From: Clostridia bacterium
Lineage (GTDB): Bacteria; Bacillota; Clostridia; Oscillospirales; Acutalibacteraceae
Direction of reading: 5' to 3'
Assembly (NCBI GenBank): GCA_017623235.1
Contig: JAGAPN010000013.1
Coordinates: forward strand, 1-38,071
Length of the DNA: 38,071 bases
Shown here piece by piece: positions 24,155 to 31,693 of the stretch (its first letter is position 1; each line of letters begins with the position of its first letter). The notes under the pieces are model-generated. The model did no database searches, was not told the DNA's origin, and worked only from the letters and a program-made list of their open reading frames with translations. Made by a program: the position numbers and the translations under genes.

Positions 24155-25240
24155 TTATAGGTTTTCTGCTTCGAACTTCTTAATAAATTCGCAAAGGGCG
24201 GCTACGCCTTCGGTAGGCATTGCGTTATAGATAGAAGCACGCATACCGCCTACAGAGCGGTGGCCCTTGATATTGGCAAAGCCTGCGGCGGTAGCTTCCT
24301 TAACAAACTTTGCGTTAATCTCATCATCCTCGGCACGGAAGGTTACGTTCATCATAGAACGGCTTGCCTTGTCGTTGGGATTGGAGAAGAGCTTGCTGTT
24401 CTCTAAGCAGTCATACAGCATAGCAGCCTTATCCTCGTTTATCTTCTTCATAGCCTCCAGGCCGCCGAGGTTCTTAATCCAGTTAAGCACCAGACCGCAA
24501 ATATAGATGGGGTAGCAGGGAGGAGTGTTGTACATAGACTCGTTTTCAGCCATGGTAGCGTAGTTGCACATGGTGGGAACGGCCTTGTCAAGGTCCTCAC
24601 GGAGCAGGTCCTCACGGGCGATTACAATGGTAAGTCCTGCGGGAGCAACGTTTTTCTGGGCGCCTGCATAGATAAGGCCGAACTTGGTAACGTCAACAGG
24701 CTCGGACAGGATGCAGGAGGACATATCGGCTACCAGGGGAACGTCGCCCGTATCGGGGATGTAGTCCCACTTGGTACCGAAGATGGTGTTGTTAAAGCAG
24801 ATGTGAACGTAATCTGCATCGGGACGAAGGTCCAGCTCCTCCTGGCGGGGGATGCGGGTGAAGTTTTCTTCCTTGGTGGTGGCGGCAAGATGAGCGTCGC
24901 CGAACTTCTGAGCCTCCTTATAAGCCTTGCCGGAGAACTGGCCGGTAACGATGTAGTCGGCCTTGCCGGTCTTCATAATGTTCATAGCAACGTTGGCAAA
25001 CTGCATAGAAGCGCCGCCCTGCAGGAACATAACCTTATAATTATCGGGAATGTTCATAACCTCACGAAGGTCAGCCTCTGCCTGCTTGATAATGGCATCG
25101 TAAACCTTGGAGCGGTGGGACATTTCCATAACGCTCATACCAGAGCCCTGATAGTTCATCATATCATCTCTGGCCTGCTCAAGAACGGGAAGAGGCAGCA
25201 TAGAGGGGCCTGCCGAAAAGTTATAAATACGATTATACAT
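24155..25240 (-). CDS. serC: Phosphoserine aminotransferase
   Basis: A 361-residue PLP-dependent enzyme that converts 3-phosphohydroxypyruvate and glutamate to phosphoserine in serine synthesis (and serves pyridoxine synthesis in some bacteria). Recognisable motifs are YNFSAGPSMLP at the N-terminus, SVMEMSHRSK, the PLP-contacting LQGGASMQF, and the Schiff-base lysine in YAGAQKNVAPAG; RSVGGMRASIYNAMP near the end is the SerC closing motif. I start at ATG 25240, since an in-frame ATG 15 nt upstream overlaps the GGAGGAAA ribosome binding site (complement of 25246-25253). Transcribed alone; no serA or serB lies beside it. A clean housekeeping gene. Confidence 0.96.
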   Translation of the reverse strand: MYNRIYNFSAGPSMLPLPVLEQARDDMMNYQGSGMSVMEMSHRSKVYDAIIKQAEADLREVMNIPDNYKVMFLQGGASMQFANVAMNIMKTGKADYIVTGQFSGKAYKEAQKFGDAHLAATTKEENFTRIPRQEELDLRPDADYVHICFNNTIFGTKWDYIPDTGDVPLVADMSSCILSEPVDVTKFGLIYAGAQKNVAPAGLTIVIAREDLLREDLDKAVPTMCNYATMAENESMYNTPPCYPIYICGLVLNWIKNLGGLEAMKKINEDKAAMLYDCLENSKLFSNPNDKASRSMMNVTFRAEDDEINAKFVKEATAAGFANIKGHRSVGGMRASIYNAMPTEGVAALCEFIKKFEAENL

Positions 25241-25272
25241 AATAATTTCCTCCAAAATATGAGTTTATGACT

Positions 25273-25301
25273 ATTATAAACCTTTTATTTTAAACTTGCA
25301 A
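25273..25301 (-). promoter_or_regulatory. Promoter of serC
   Basis: On the minus strand TTGCAA (complement of 25296-25301), 17-bp spacer, TATAAT (complement of 25273-25278), 33 bp before the start codon. Confidence 0.65.
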
Positions 25302-25338
25302 CCATTTTGTGAAATAATTGTCAAGCATTTTGGGCCAT

Positions 25339-25749
25339 TCAGGCAATTCCTGCCTCGCAGTAGTATTTAAAGACCCTCTGCATAAAGTCCTCGGTAACGC
25401 CGAACCGCAGGGCCAGGGAATCCAGCGCCTCGTCCCCCCGTTTTATGGCCGTTATAAGCTCGGAAGCGGGCACCAGATGCCTTATGGCCCAGCCCTCGGC
25501 CTTTTTTTCGGCCCTCTTAAGGGTGCCGCGGTCGGCGGCAGGGGAGTAGACCTCTCCCGACAGGCAGTGCCCCAGCTCGTGGGCCAGCATCACCTTTTCC
25601 TTGGCCTGGCTGGCCGCCTGGGCAGGGTCAAGGGCGATGTAGTAGCTGTCACCCAGCTGTAAAACCAGGCCACCGCACTCCCGAAGGGGGAGAAAATCCA
25701 CCGAGATACCCTCGGCTTCGGCAATTTTATAAAGCTTGTTTGTTTCCAT
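25339..25749 (-). CDS. ImmA/IrrE-family metallopeptidase
   Basis: A 136-residue cytoplasmic zinc peptidase of the ImmA/IrrE family, which cleaves or inactivates a cognate Xre repressor to switch on mobile-element genes. The zinc site is AHELGH (H57, E58, H61), with E81/E85 in the following EKKAEGWA segment (family pattern ExxADxxA) as the third-ligand region. Length is typical. Its ATG (25749) lies inside the end of the upstream xre gene (23-bp overlap), so the two are translated together, as in ICEBs1 immR-immA. Together with the two small phage-like genes on the other side of the operators it looks like the control region of a lost or reduced integrated element. Confidence 0.88.
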   Translation of the reverse strand: METNKLYKIAEAEGISVDFLPLRECGGLVLQLGDSYYIALDPAQAASQAKEKVMLAHELGHCLSGEVYSPAADRGTLKRAEKKAEGWAIRHLVPASELITAIKRGDEALDSLALRFGVTEDFMQRVFKYYCEAGIA

Positions 25750-26068
25750 TCTCTCTTTCCTTAATATATGCGGCGAATTTCTTTACCTCTTCCAGCATTT
25801 CATCGGTAATTCCTTCTTCACCGCCGAACAACGCAATTTTCAGATTAACCTCCTCGGATGACGGGGCTTCACCGACGAGCAAATATTCAACACTTACCGA
25901 GAAATATTCGGCTATTTTCTGCAGAGTGGAGGCAGAAAGGCTTTTATTTCTTCCCATTTTAAAGTCGGTAAGGGAGGCCCTGGGTATACTGCACTTTTTG
26001 CACATCTCGGTAATATTCATACCTCTCGATTTGCAAAGCGCCTCTATACGGGCATAAATCTCATTCAT
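25727..26068 (-). CDS. Xre-family repressor paired with ImmA peptidase
   Basis: A 113-residue repressor with an N-terminal HTH (ARIEALCKSRGMNITEMCKK, then SIPRASLTDFKMGRNKSL as recognition region and YFSVSVEYLLVG closing the domain) and a C-terminal tail of about 40 residues that ImmA-type proteins often target. I start at ATG 26068, preceded by AGAGGAAT; the frame stays open upstream, but that part runs across the operators and is low-quality coding. It overlaps the immA-like gene and is divergent from two phage-like genes. Three TACGGAAWTCCGTA palindromes upstream are its likely binding sites, one placed between the -35 and -10 boxes of the divergent promoter, so it should repress that promoter directly. 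Confidence 0.88.
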   Translation of the reverse strand: MNEIYARIEALCKSRGMNITEMCKKCSIPRASLTDFKMGRNKSLSASTLQKIAEYFSVSVEYLLVGEAPSSEEVNLKIALFGGEEGITDEMLEEVKKFAAYIKERENGNKQAL

Positions 26069-26097
26069 TTTTATTCCTCTTTTCTGATTTCGGCACA

Positions 26098-26180
26098 TTT
26101 TACGGAAATCCGTAAAATATGTCCTTGACAAATACGGAATTCCGTAATATAATGCCCTTGCGATTATGGAAATCCGTAAT
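26098..26180 (+). promoter_or_regulatory. Divergent promoter with three evenly spaced repressor operators
   Basis: A consensus plus-strand promoter, TTGACA (26125-26130), 17 bp, TATAAT (26148-26153), drives the gene at 26253. Three palindromes TTACGGA-AA/TT-TCCGTAA lie at 26098-26117 (perfect), 26133-26146 (between -35 and -10) and 26163-26180 (one mismatch between arms). Their centres (107.5, 139.5, 171.5 of the 26000 block) are exactly 32 bp apart, about three helical turns, so bound dimers would face the same side. Confidence 0.8.
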
Positions 26181-26252
26181 TTATCTTGGTTTGATTGAAT
26201 TGTATTACATAATTCAGTAAATGTCAAGTATTTTCTTAGGAGGAATTTATAT

Positions 26253-26624
26253 ATGTACCGTTGTTTGGACTGTAAAGGAGAATTCAGCTTCGTAAAAATT
26301 GATTTTGAGCGCCACGGGCTGGACACCCCGCCCTTTGAGCGCCGCAGTCTTTGCCCCTACTGCGAGTCGGATAATATAATATATGACACCGAGCCTCATT
26401 GTCGTTACTGCGGCTCAAGGCTGAGGGAGAAAAAGGACTACTGCTCTGCCCATTGCAGAAGGAGGGACTATATCTGCAGACAAATGGATGAAAAGCGTCG
26501 TAAATATTTAGCCGACAGCCCCCTGACCGCCGCCATAAAAGAGGTTGAGAGCTATAATAAGGAGCACGGCACCCGCCTGACCTACGGTCAGTATTTTGCC
26601 CTTAAGGACGGAGGCTATATATGA
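26253..26624 (+). CDS. Small protein with multiple CxxC zinc knuckles
   Basis: A 123-residue protein of no firm family. It holds three CxxC knuckles, near residues 4-7 (RCLDCKGEF), 34-37 (LCPYCES) and 50-53 (HCRYCGSRL), plus CSAHC at 62-66, where it resembles the Cys-rich part of some DNA-binding or recombination-associated phage proteins. The C-terminal half is helical and ends GTRLTYGQYFALKDGGYI, an end seen in small prophage proteins of Clostridia (from memory, not checked). It starts at ATG 26253 after AGGAGGAAT, is driven by the promoter under Xre control and overlaps the next gene by 4 nt (ATGA). Probably part of an integrated-element remnant; function unknown. Confidence 0.7.
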   Translation: MYRCLDCKGEFSFVKIDFERHGLDTPPFERRSLCPYCESDNIIYDTEPHCRYCGSRLREKKDYCSAHCRRRDYICRQMDEKRRKYLADSPLTAAIKEVESYNKEHGTRLTYGQYFALKDGGYI

Positions 26625-26947
26625 CCCGACAAGATAAAAAACGGCTGCTGGGGGAATACCGCATCTGTATGGCCCGCGCCCACAGGCTTCGGGGAGATAT
26701 GGAGATATACACCGCCTGCAGGGAGGGGCTGGAGCGTGAGGTGCAGCTTTCCCTTGACCGTGCCGCCGCCATTGAGGCGGCAATATCGCAAATTCCCGAC
26801 CTGCTTTGCCGTGAGGTTATGCTGCGAAGATACGTCTACGGCGACACCCTGGAGGTTATCTCCGACAGCCTCAACTATTCCACCCGTCACCTGCAGAGAA
26901 TAATAAATTCTGCGGTGGATAATTTAGAGCTTAATCCCCCCTCTTAA
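26621..26947 (+). CDS. Phage-type sigma-70 region-4-like protein (DUF1492/ArpU-like)
   Basis: A 108-residue protein with a helical N-terminal half (about 1-55) and a C-terminal HTH like sigma-70 region 4: LCREVMLRRYVYGDTLEVIS then DSLNYSTRHLQRIINSAVDN, where the RHLQRI helix would be the recognition helix. Proteins of this size and layout are common in Firmicute prophages, where they switch on late genes. It overlaps the upstream zinc-knuckle gene (ATGA), so both depend on the operator-controlled promoter at 26125. There are no integrase, terminase or structural genes nearby, so it is an orphan. HTH assignment is solid; target genes are unknown. Confidence 0.75.
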   Translation: MTRQDKKRLLGEYRICMARAHRLRGDMEIYTACREGLEREVQLSLDRAAAIEAAISQIPDLLCREVMLRRYVYGDTLEVISDSLNYSTRHLQRIINSAVDNLELNPPS

Positions 26948-26973
26948 AAAGCCACAAAAAAACCCTGCTTCTA

Positions 26974-27024
26974 TTGTTTAAATTCACCTTCGTTCTATAA
27001 AAATGAGATAAAATGATGTAAAAT
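26974..27024 (+). promoter_or_regulatory. Candidate promoter region of the GH2 gene
   Basis: TTGTTT (26974-26979), 16 bp, TATAAA (26996-27001), with further TAAAAT boxes at 27009 and 27019. AT-rich spacer before a strong GGAGG site (27094-27098). Exact promoter uncertain. Confidence 0.4.
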
Positions 27025-27106
27025 AGTGGTAGATATTTTTTTACCGCTATGTTATTATTTATAAAAGGGAAATTGTATCTTTCTAAACCCCTTGGAGGTG
27101 GATCGT

Positions 27107-29392
27107 ATGAATTTAAACGGAAATTGGAAATTATACTTTGCGCCCAGCGGAAAGGTGAAGTGTGACGACGTAACCGCTCTGTCTTCTCTCCCTCTTGAAT
27201 GTATTAAGGCCACCGTTCCCGGCAACGTGGAGCTGGACCTTATTGAGGCAGGTCTTCTGCCCCGTGATATTTTCAGAGGTTTGAATATTCTGCAGGCCCA
27301 AAAATATGAAACCTATGAATGGTGGTATGAAACCGCCTTTACCCCCGACCAAAAGCCCGCCGAGGATGAAAAGGCCCTTCTTCATTTCGGTGCGGTAGAC
27401 TGTATTGCCCAATACTACCTTAACGGTGAGAAAATCTATGAAAGCGAGAATATGTTTATCTCCCACGACATAGACGTAACCGACAAGCTTCTTTACGGCA
27501 AGGAAAATACCCTGGTGGTACATATCGCCTCTTCTATTCTGGCCGCCGCCGCAGGGGACGTGGAGCCCTGCTCTACCCTTTACGAGTGGCAACCCACCAA
27601 CCTTTGCACCAACATCCGCAAGGCCGCTCACAGCTTCGGCTGGGATATTATGCCCCGTGCCGTTTCGGCAGGCATCTGGCGTGACGTTGAGCTGAAAATT
27701 GAGAAGAAATACGGCTTCAGATACCTGTATTTTGCTATATCGGGCACCCAGGGGGATACCACCAACGTCCGTATCGCCTTTGATACCACCCTGCCCGACG
27801 AATACACCTTCGCACCCCTGCTGTATAAAATTTACGGCTCCTGCGGAGAGTCCACCTTTGAGAATAAAATCCGCCATATTGCAGGCTCGGGCAAAATCGG
27901 CTTCAGCGTTAAAAACGCTAAGTTCTGGTGGCCCAAGCCCTACGGCGAGCCCAACCTTTACGACATCACCGTTGAGTGCTGGACCCCCGACGGCGAAACT
28001 ATGCTCTTCTCCAAGAAGGTGCGCCGTGGTCTTCGCACCCTGGAGCTTCGCCACAGCGACGTGGTTGAGCCCGGCGGCGGCTTCGACTTTATAGTTAACG
28101 GCAAGCGCATTATGGTAACCGGCACCAACTGGGTACCTATGGACCCCTACCACAGCCGTGATAAGGGCCGCTACGCCAAGGCCTTTGAGCTTTTGGACGA
28201 GGTGGGCGTCAATATGGTACGCTGCTGGGGCGGTAACGTTTACGAGCAGCAGGAGTTCTATGATTTCTGCGACGAGCACGGCATCCTGGTTTGGCAGGAC
28301 TTTGCTATGGCCTGCCACTTCTATCCCCAGACCGAGGAATTCCAGGCCAAGCTCCGTGCCGAGGCCGAGTGGGTGGTAAAGGAGTTCCGTGACCATCCCT
28401 CTCTGGCAGTATGGGCAGGAGATAACGAAATCGACTCTATGCTGGCAGGTCAGGGCCGAGCCCCCTCGGTCAACTACCTCACCCGTGAGGTACTGCCCAG
28501 GGTTATCGAGCGTCTTGACCCCTGCAGACCCTATATTGCCTCTTCACCCTACATTTCCGACAGAGCCTTCTATATGGGTCAGAACGACCAGGGAAGCCCC
28601 TTCTATCCCGAAGACCATCTTTGGGGACCCAGAGATTACTTTAAGAGTGATTTCTACAAGGGCTCGGGTGCCTATTTCGTAAGTGAAACGGGCTACCACG
28701 GCTGTCCCTCCCGCGATGCGCTGGAAAAGATGTACGACCCCGAATACCTCTGGCCCTATCAGAATAACGAGCAGTGGAATTTCCACTCCTCCGACCAGAG
28801 CAACCGTGACGGCCGCTGTATGGTAATGCACAAGCAGATTCAGCAGCTCTTCGGCGACGTTCCCACCGATATTGACGGCTTTGTTTTCGCCTCCCAGGTG
28901 GTACAGGCCGAGGCCAAAAAATTCTTTATCGAGAATTTCCGTGGCAATATGAAGGAAAAGGGCGGTCTTATCTGGTGGAACCTGCTGGACGGTTGGCCGC
29001 AGACCTCTGACTCGGTAGTAGACTACTACTATAATAAAAAGCTGGCCTTTGATTACATAAAGCGCTCCCAGCAGCCCTTTATCATTATGGTTAAGGAGAT
29101 GTCAAGCTGGGGCCAGGACGTTATCTGCGCCAACAGCACCTTAGAGCCTGTCAGCGGTAAGCTTAAAATTACCGACGCCGAAACAGGTAAGGTTATGTTT
29201 GAATCCGATTTCTCCTGCGATGCCAACGGCAACGCCAACATCGGCAGAATAAGCCTTATGTACTCCGACAAGGGTATGATGCTTATCGAATGGGAAACCG
29301 ACAAGGGAGAAAAGGGCTTCAACACCTATCTCTACGGCAGCCCCGCCTTTGACCTTGAAAAATACAAGGAATGGTTTAAGAAAATTAAATAA
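27107..29392 (+). CDS. Glycoside hydrolase family 2, beta-mannosidase-like
   Basis: A 761-residue cytoplasmic retaining glycosidase. The N-terminal sugar-binding domain (about 1-190: NGNWKLYFAP, VPGNVELDL, YEWWYETAF) leads into an Ig-like domain and the TIM barrel from about 330. Acid/base E441 lies in WAGDNEID and the nucleophile is likely E527 in FVSETGYHG; RCWGGNVYEQQEFYDFCDEH (372-391) is the stretch that most resembles beta-mannosidases within GH2. The family's usual C-terminal extra domains are short here. I start at ATG 27107, behind GGAGG at 27094-27098; a TTG 15 nt upstream overlaps that site. No signal peptide, so it acts on imported oligosaccharides, likely beta-mannosides from N-glycans or plant mannan. 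Single gene with its own terminator. Confidence 0.88.
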   Translation: MNLNGNWKLYFAPSGKVKCDDVTALSSLPLECIKATVPGNVELDLIEAGLLPRDIFRGLNILQAQKYETYEWWYETAFTPDQKPAEDEKALLHFGAVDCIAQYYLNGEKIYESENMFISHDIDVTDKLLYGKENTLVVHIASSILAAAAGDVEPCSTLYEWQPTNLCTNIRKAAHSFGWDIMPRAVSAGIWRDVELKIEKKYGFRYLYFAISGTQGDTTNVRIAFDTTLPDEYTFAPLLYKIYGSCGESTFENKIRHIAGSGKIGFSVKNAKFWWPKPYGEPNLYDITVECWTPDGETMLFSKKVRRGLRTLELRHSDVVEPGGGFDFIVNGKRIMVTGTNWVPMDPYHSRDKGRYAKAFELLDEVGVNMVRCWGGNVYEQQEFYDFCDEHGILVWQDFAMACHFYPQTEEFQAKLRAEAEWVVKEFRDHPSLAVWAGDNEIDSMLAGQGRAPSVNYLTREVLPRVIERLDPCRPYIASSPYISDRAFYMGQNDQGSPFYPEDHLWGPRDYFKSDFYKGSGAYFVSETGYHGCPSRDALEKMYDPEYLWPYQNNEQWNFHSSDQSNRDGRCMVMHKQIQQLFGDVPTDIDGFVFASQVVQAEAKKFFIENFRGNMKEKGGLIWWNLLDGWPQTSDSVVDYYYNKKLAFDYIKRSQQPFIIMVKEMSSWGQDVICANSTLEPVSGKLKITDAETGKVMFESDFSCDANGNANIGRISLMYSDKGMMLIEWETDKGEKGFNTYLYGSPAFDLEKYKEWFKKIK

Positions 29393-29395
29393 CCG

Positions 29396-29423
29396 AAAAA
29401 GCCCTTTTTCTAAAGGGCTTTTT
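29396..29423 (+). terminator. Terminator of the GH2 gene
   Basis: AAAAAGCCCTTT (29396-29407), TTCT loop, AAAGGGCTTTTT (29412-29423), four bases after the stop codon. Confidence 0.88.
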
Positions 29424-29447
29424 TCTTTTTTGGGGGATGCTGTTTTG

Positions 29448-29476
29448 TTGACAATACAACAAAAACATTATATAAT
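29448..29476 (+). promoter_or_regulatory. Consensus promoter of the OYE-aconitase X operon
   Basis: Perfect TTGACA (29448-29453) and TATAAT (29471-29476) separated by 17 bp; the start codon follows 34 bp later with an AAAGGAGTG site. Such a full match suggests strong, perhaps repressor-controlled, expression. Confidence 0.85.
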
Positions 29477-29510
29477 TATAATGTTAATTTTTTCACAAAG
29501 GAGTGTCGTT

Positions 29511-31571
29511 ATGGACAAAAAATACGAAGCCCTGTTTACCCCCTGGAAAATCGGCGACGTGGAGATTAAAAACCGCATCGTTATGTGCCCTATGGGCGGT
29601 ACCTCCCTCTTCGGCTGGTTCGAGCTTGGTGGCTGTCACTTTGATAAAGAGGCGGCAAAGCTTTTTATCCGGCGTGCAAACAACAACGTAGGTCTTATTA
29701 TCCCGGGTATTGCCCCCCTGCGTGATACCTTCTGGGGCAAGTGGCTCTGGCAGAACCCCAAAATGTTCGAAGAGCTTAAATGTTTTATGGATGAAATACA
29801 TAAGACCGGGGCCAAGCTGTTTATTCAGCTTACCGCAGGTATGGGCCGTAGCTGGGCCATTACCGAGCTGGTTGCTCCCCTGCACAAAAACAAGTTCACC
29901 CGTGCCCTTTTAAAGCCCATTCTCGACACCTCCCACGAGCTGGCCAGCCCCTCGCCCCAGCCCTCCCGCTGGGCTCACGACATCGAGTGCCCCGAGATGA
30001 CGGTGGAGCAGATTGAGGAGATTATAGAGGCCTTTGCCAAGACCGCCAAGCTCTGTAAGGATGCAGGGGTAGACGGTGTTGAGGTCCACGCCGTTCACGA
30101 GGGCTATCTGCTGGACCAGTTTGCAATAGAGTTTTTCAACAAGCGTACCGACGAATACGGCGGCAGCTTCGAAAACCGTTACCGCTTCGCCGCCGAGGTT
30201 GTAAAGGCCATTAAGGAGGCCTGCGGAAGCGATTTCCCCGTATCTCTGCGCTATTCGGTAGAGTCCAAGATGAAGGGCTTCTGCAAGGGCGCTATGCCCG
30301 GAGAGGACTACACCGAGGTAGGCCGCAATATGGAAGAATCCGAAAAGGCCGCCCGCTATCTCCAGGATGCAGGCTACGATATGCTTAACGCCGACAACGG
30401 CACCTACGATTCCTGGTATTGGGCTCATCCCCCTATGTATATGCCCGAAAACTGCAATCTTGAGGACGTTGCCCACATAAAGAAATTCGTTGATATTCCC
30501 GTGGTTTGCGCCGGCCGTATGGATGCCGAGGCAGGCGCCAGGGCGGTGGCCGAGGGCAAGATTGACGCCGTAGGCGTTGCCCGTCAGTTCCTTACCGACC
30601 CCGAGTGGATTACCAAGCTTATTGAGGACCGCCTTGAGGATATTAAGCCCTGCATCTGCTGTCACGCAGGCTGCTTTAACTTCTCCTCCTCCAAGGGTCA
30701 CGCCAACACCCAGGATTTAACCGATACAATGGGCCTGGCCCGCTGCGCCCTTAACCCCGAAACGATGCAGTCTAAAAAATATCATCTTGAGCCTGCCAAA
30801 AAGGTTAAGAATATTGCCGTTATCGGCGGCGGTATCGGTGGTATGGAGGCGGCAATCGTCTGCGCCAAGCGTGGTCACAAGGTCACCCTTTATGAAAAGA
30901 CCGACGCCCTGGGCGGCGTATTTGTAGCCGCTGCGGCCCCCTCCTTTAAGGAGAAGGACCGTGCCCTTATCGCCTGGTATATCCGTGAGGTTGCAAAGCT
31001 GCCCATTGAGGTTAAAATGAACACCGAAATTACCGATATCAAGGCCCTTGACGCCGACGAAATCATCGTGGCTACAGGCGCCACCGCCAAGCGCATCCCC
31101 GTAAAGGGCGCCGACAAGGCGGTAGAGGCGGTTGACTACCTTTTAGGCCGTGCCCCGATAGGCGAAAAGGTTGTGGTTATCGGCGGCGGCCTTACGGGCT
31201 GCGAAATCGCCTACGAGCTTTTCCTCCGGGGCAAAAAGCCTGCCGTTGTGGAAATGCAGGACGACCTTATCACCACCCCCGGCGTATGCCTGGCCAACAC
31301 CAGCTACCTTCGTGACTGCTTTGAAACCAACAACCTGCCCGTTCACCTTGAAACCTCTCTGCAGGAGATTAAGGAGGGGGCCGTTACATTAAAGGATAAG
31401 GATGGCAAGGTCTTCGACCTGGAGGCCGACACCGTAATTCTGTCTGTTGGCTATAATCCCGCTCCCATAGCCAAAAAGGGCGGCAAGGTTCACGTTATAG
31501 GCGATGCCGCAGCGGTAGGCAACCTGCGTACCGTAATCTGGGGCGCCTGGGACGTGGCTATGAAATTGTAA
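29511..31571 (+). CDS. OYE-family enoate / 2,4-dienoyl-CoA reductase-type flavoenzyme
   Basis: 686 residues with the three-part build of enoate and 2,4-dienoyl-CoA reductases. First an FMN TIM barrel (about 1-370; LFTPWKIGDVEIKNRIVMCP at 9-28, HAVHEGYLLDQF at 193-204, RTDEYGGSFENR at 212-223). Then a [4Fe-4S] site with C381, C384, C388 and C412 (CICCHAGC ... ARC). Last, FAD and NAD(P)H Rossmann halves (AVIGGGIGGMEAA near 436-448, VVIGGGLTGCEIAYEL later). It reduces activated C=C bonds with NAD(P)H, passing electrons through Fe-S and flavins. The start is ATG 29511. It is followed at 122 bp by the aconitase X pair, so it may reduce the unsaturated acid that aconitase X makes by dehydration. 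The substrate is unknown. Confidence 0.88.
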   Translation: MDKKYEALFTPWKIGDVEIKNRIVMCPMGGTSLFGWFELGGCHFDKEAAKLFIRRANNNVGLIIPGIAPLRDTFWGKWLWQNPKMFEELKCFMDEIHKTGAKLFIQLTAGMGRSWAITELVAPLHKNKFTRALLKPILDTSHELASPSPQPSRWAHDIECPEMTVEQIEEIIEAFAKTAKLCKDAGVDGVEVHAVHEGYLLDQFAIEFFNKRTDEYGGSFENRYRFAAEVVKAIKEACGSDFPVSLRYSVESKMKGFCKGAMPGEDYTEVGRNMEESEKAARYLQDAGYDMLNADNGTYDSWYWAHPPMYMPENCNLEDVAHIKKFVDIPVVCAGRMDAEAGARAVAEGKIDAVGVARQFLTDPEWITKLIEDRLEDIKPCICCHAGCFNFSSSKGHANTQDLTDTMGLARCALNPETMQSKKYHLEPAKKVKNIAVIGGGIGGMEAAIVCAKRGHKVTLYEKTDALGGVFVAAAAPSFKEKDRALIAWYIREVAKLPIEVKMNTEITDIKALDADEIIVATGATAKRIPVKGADKAVEAVDYLLGRAPIGEKVVVIGGGLTGCEIAYELFLRGKKPAVVEMQDDLITTPGVCLANTSYLRDCFETNNLPVHLETSLQEIKEGAVTLKDKDGKVFDLEADTVILSVGYNPAPIAKKGGKVHVIGDAAAVGNLRTVIWGAWDVAMKL

Positions 31572-31589
31572 GCGAGGCTTACAATTTCA
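31561..31589 (+). other. Hairpin over the stop codon of the OYE gene
   Basis: TGAAATTGTAAGC (31561-31573), GAG loop, GCTTACAATTTCA (31577-31589), a perfect 13-bp stem that includes the TAA stop. No T-tract follows, so it is not a plain terminator; it might slow degradation or limit read-through into the aconitase X genes. The rest of 31590-31680 has a GCTAG-TGA-CTAGC repeat and no gene. Confidence 0.6.
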
Positions 31590-31693
31590 GTGGCTAGTGA
31601 CTAGCAGAAAGCTTACCCTAATCCCTGTGAGCGAAGGGAACCCCTTATCCCTAACCCGCAAATATTTATTGTAATATTCAAGGAGTGAAATTT

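Noticed and set aside
26069-26326. N-terminal extension of the ImmA-linked Xre gene
   Set aside because: The added part translates the operator and promoter region; ATG 26068 has a ribosome binding site and starts directly before the HTH.
26253-26947. Intact prophage
   Set aside because: No integrase, replication, packaging or structural genes and no attachment repeats found around it; only the switch region and two small genes are present.
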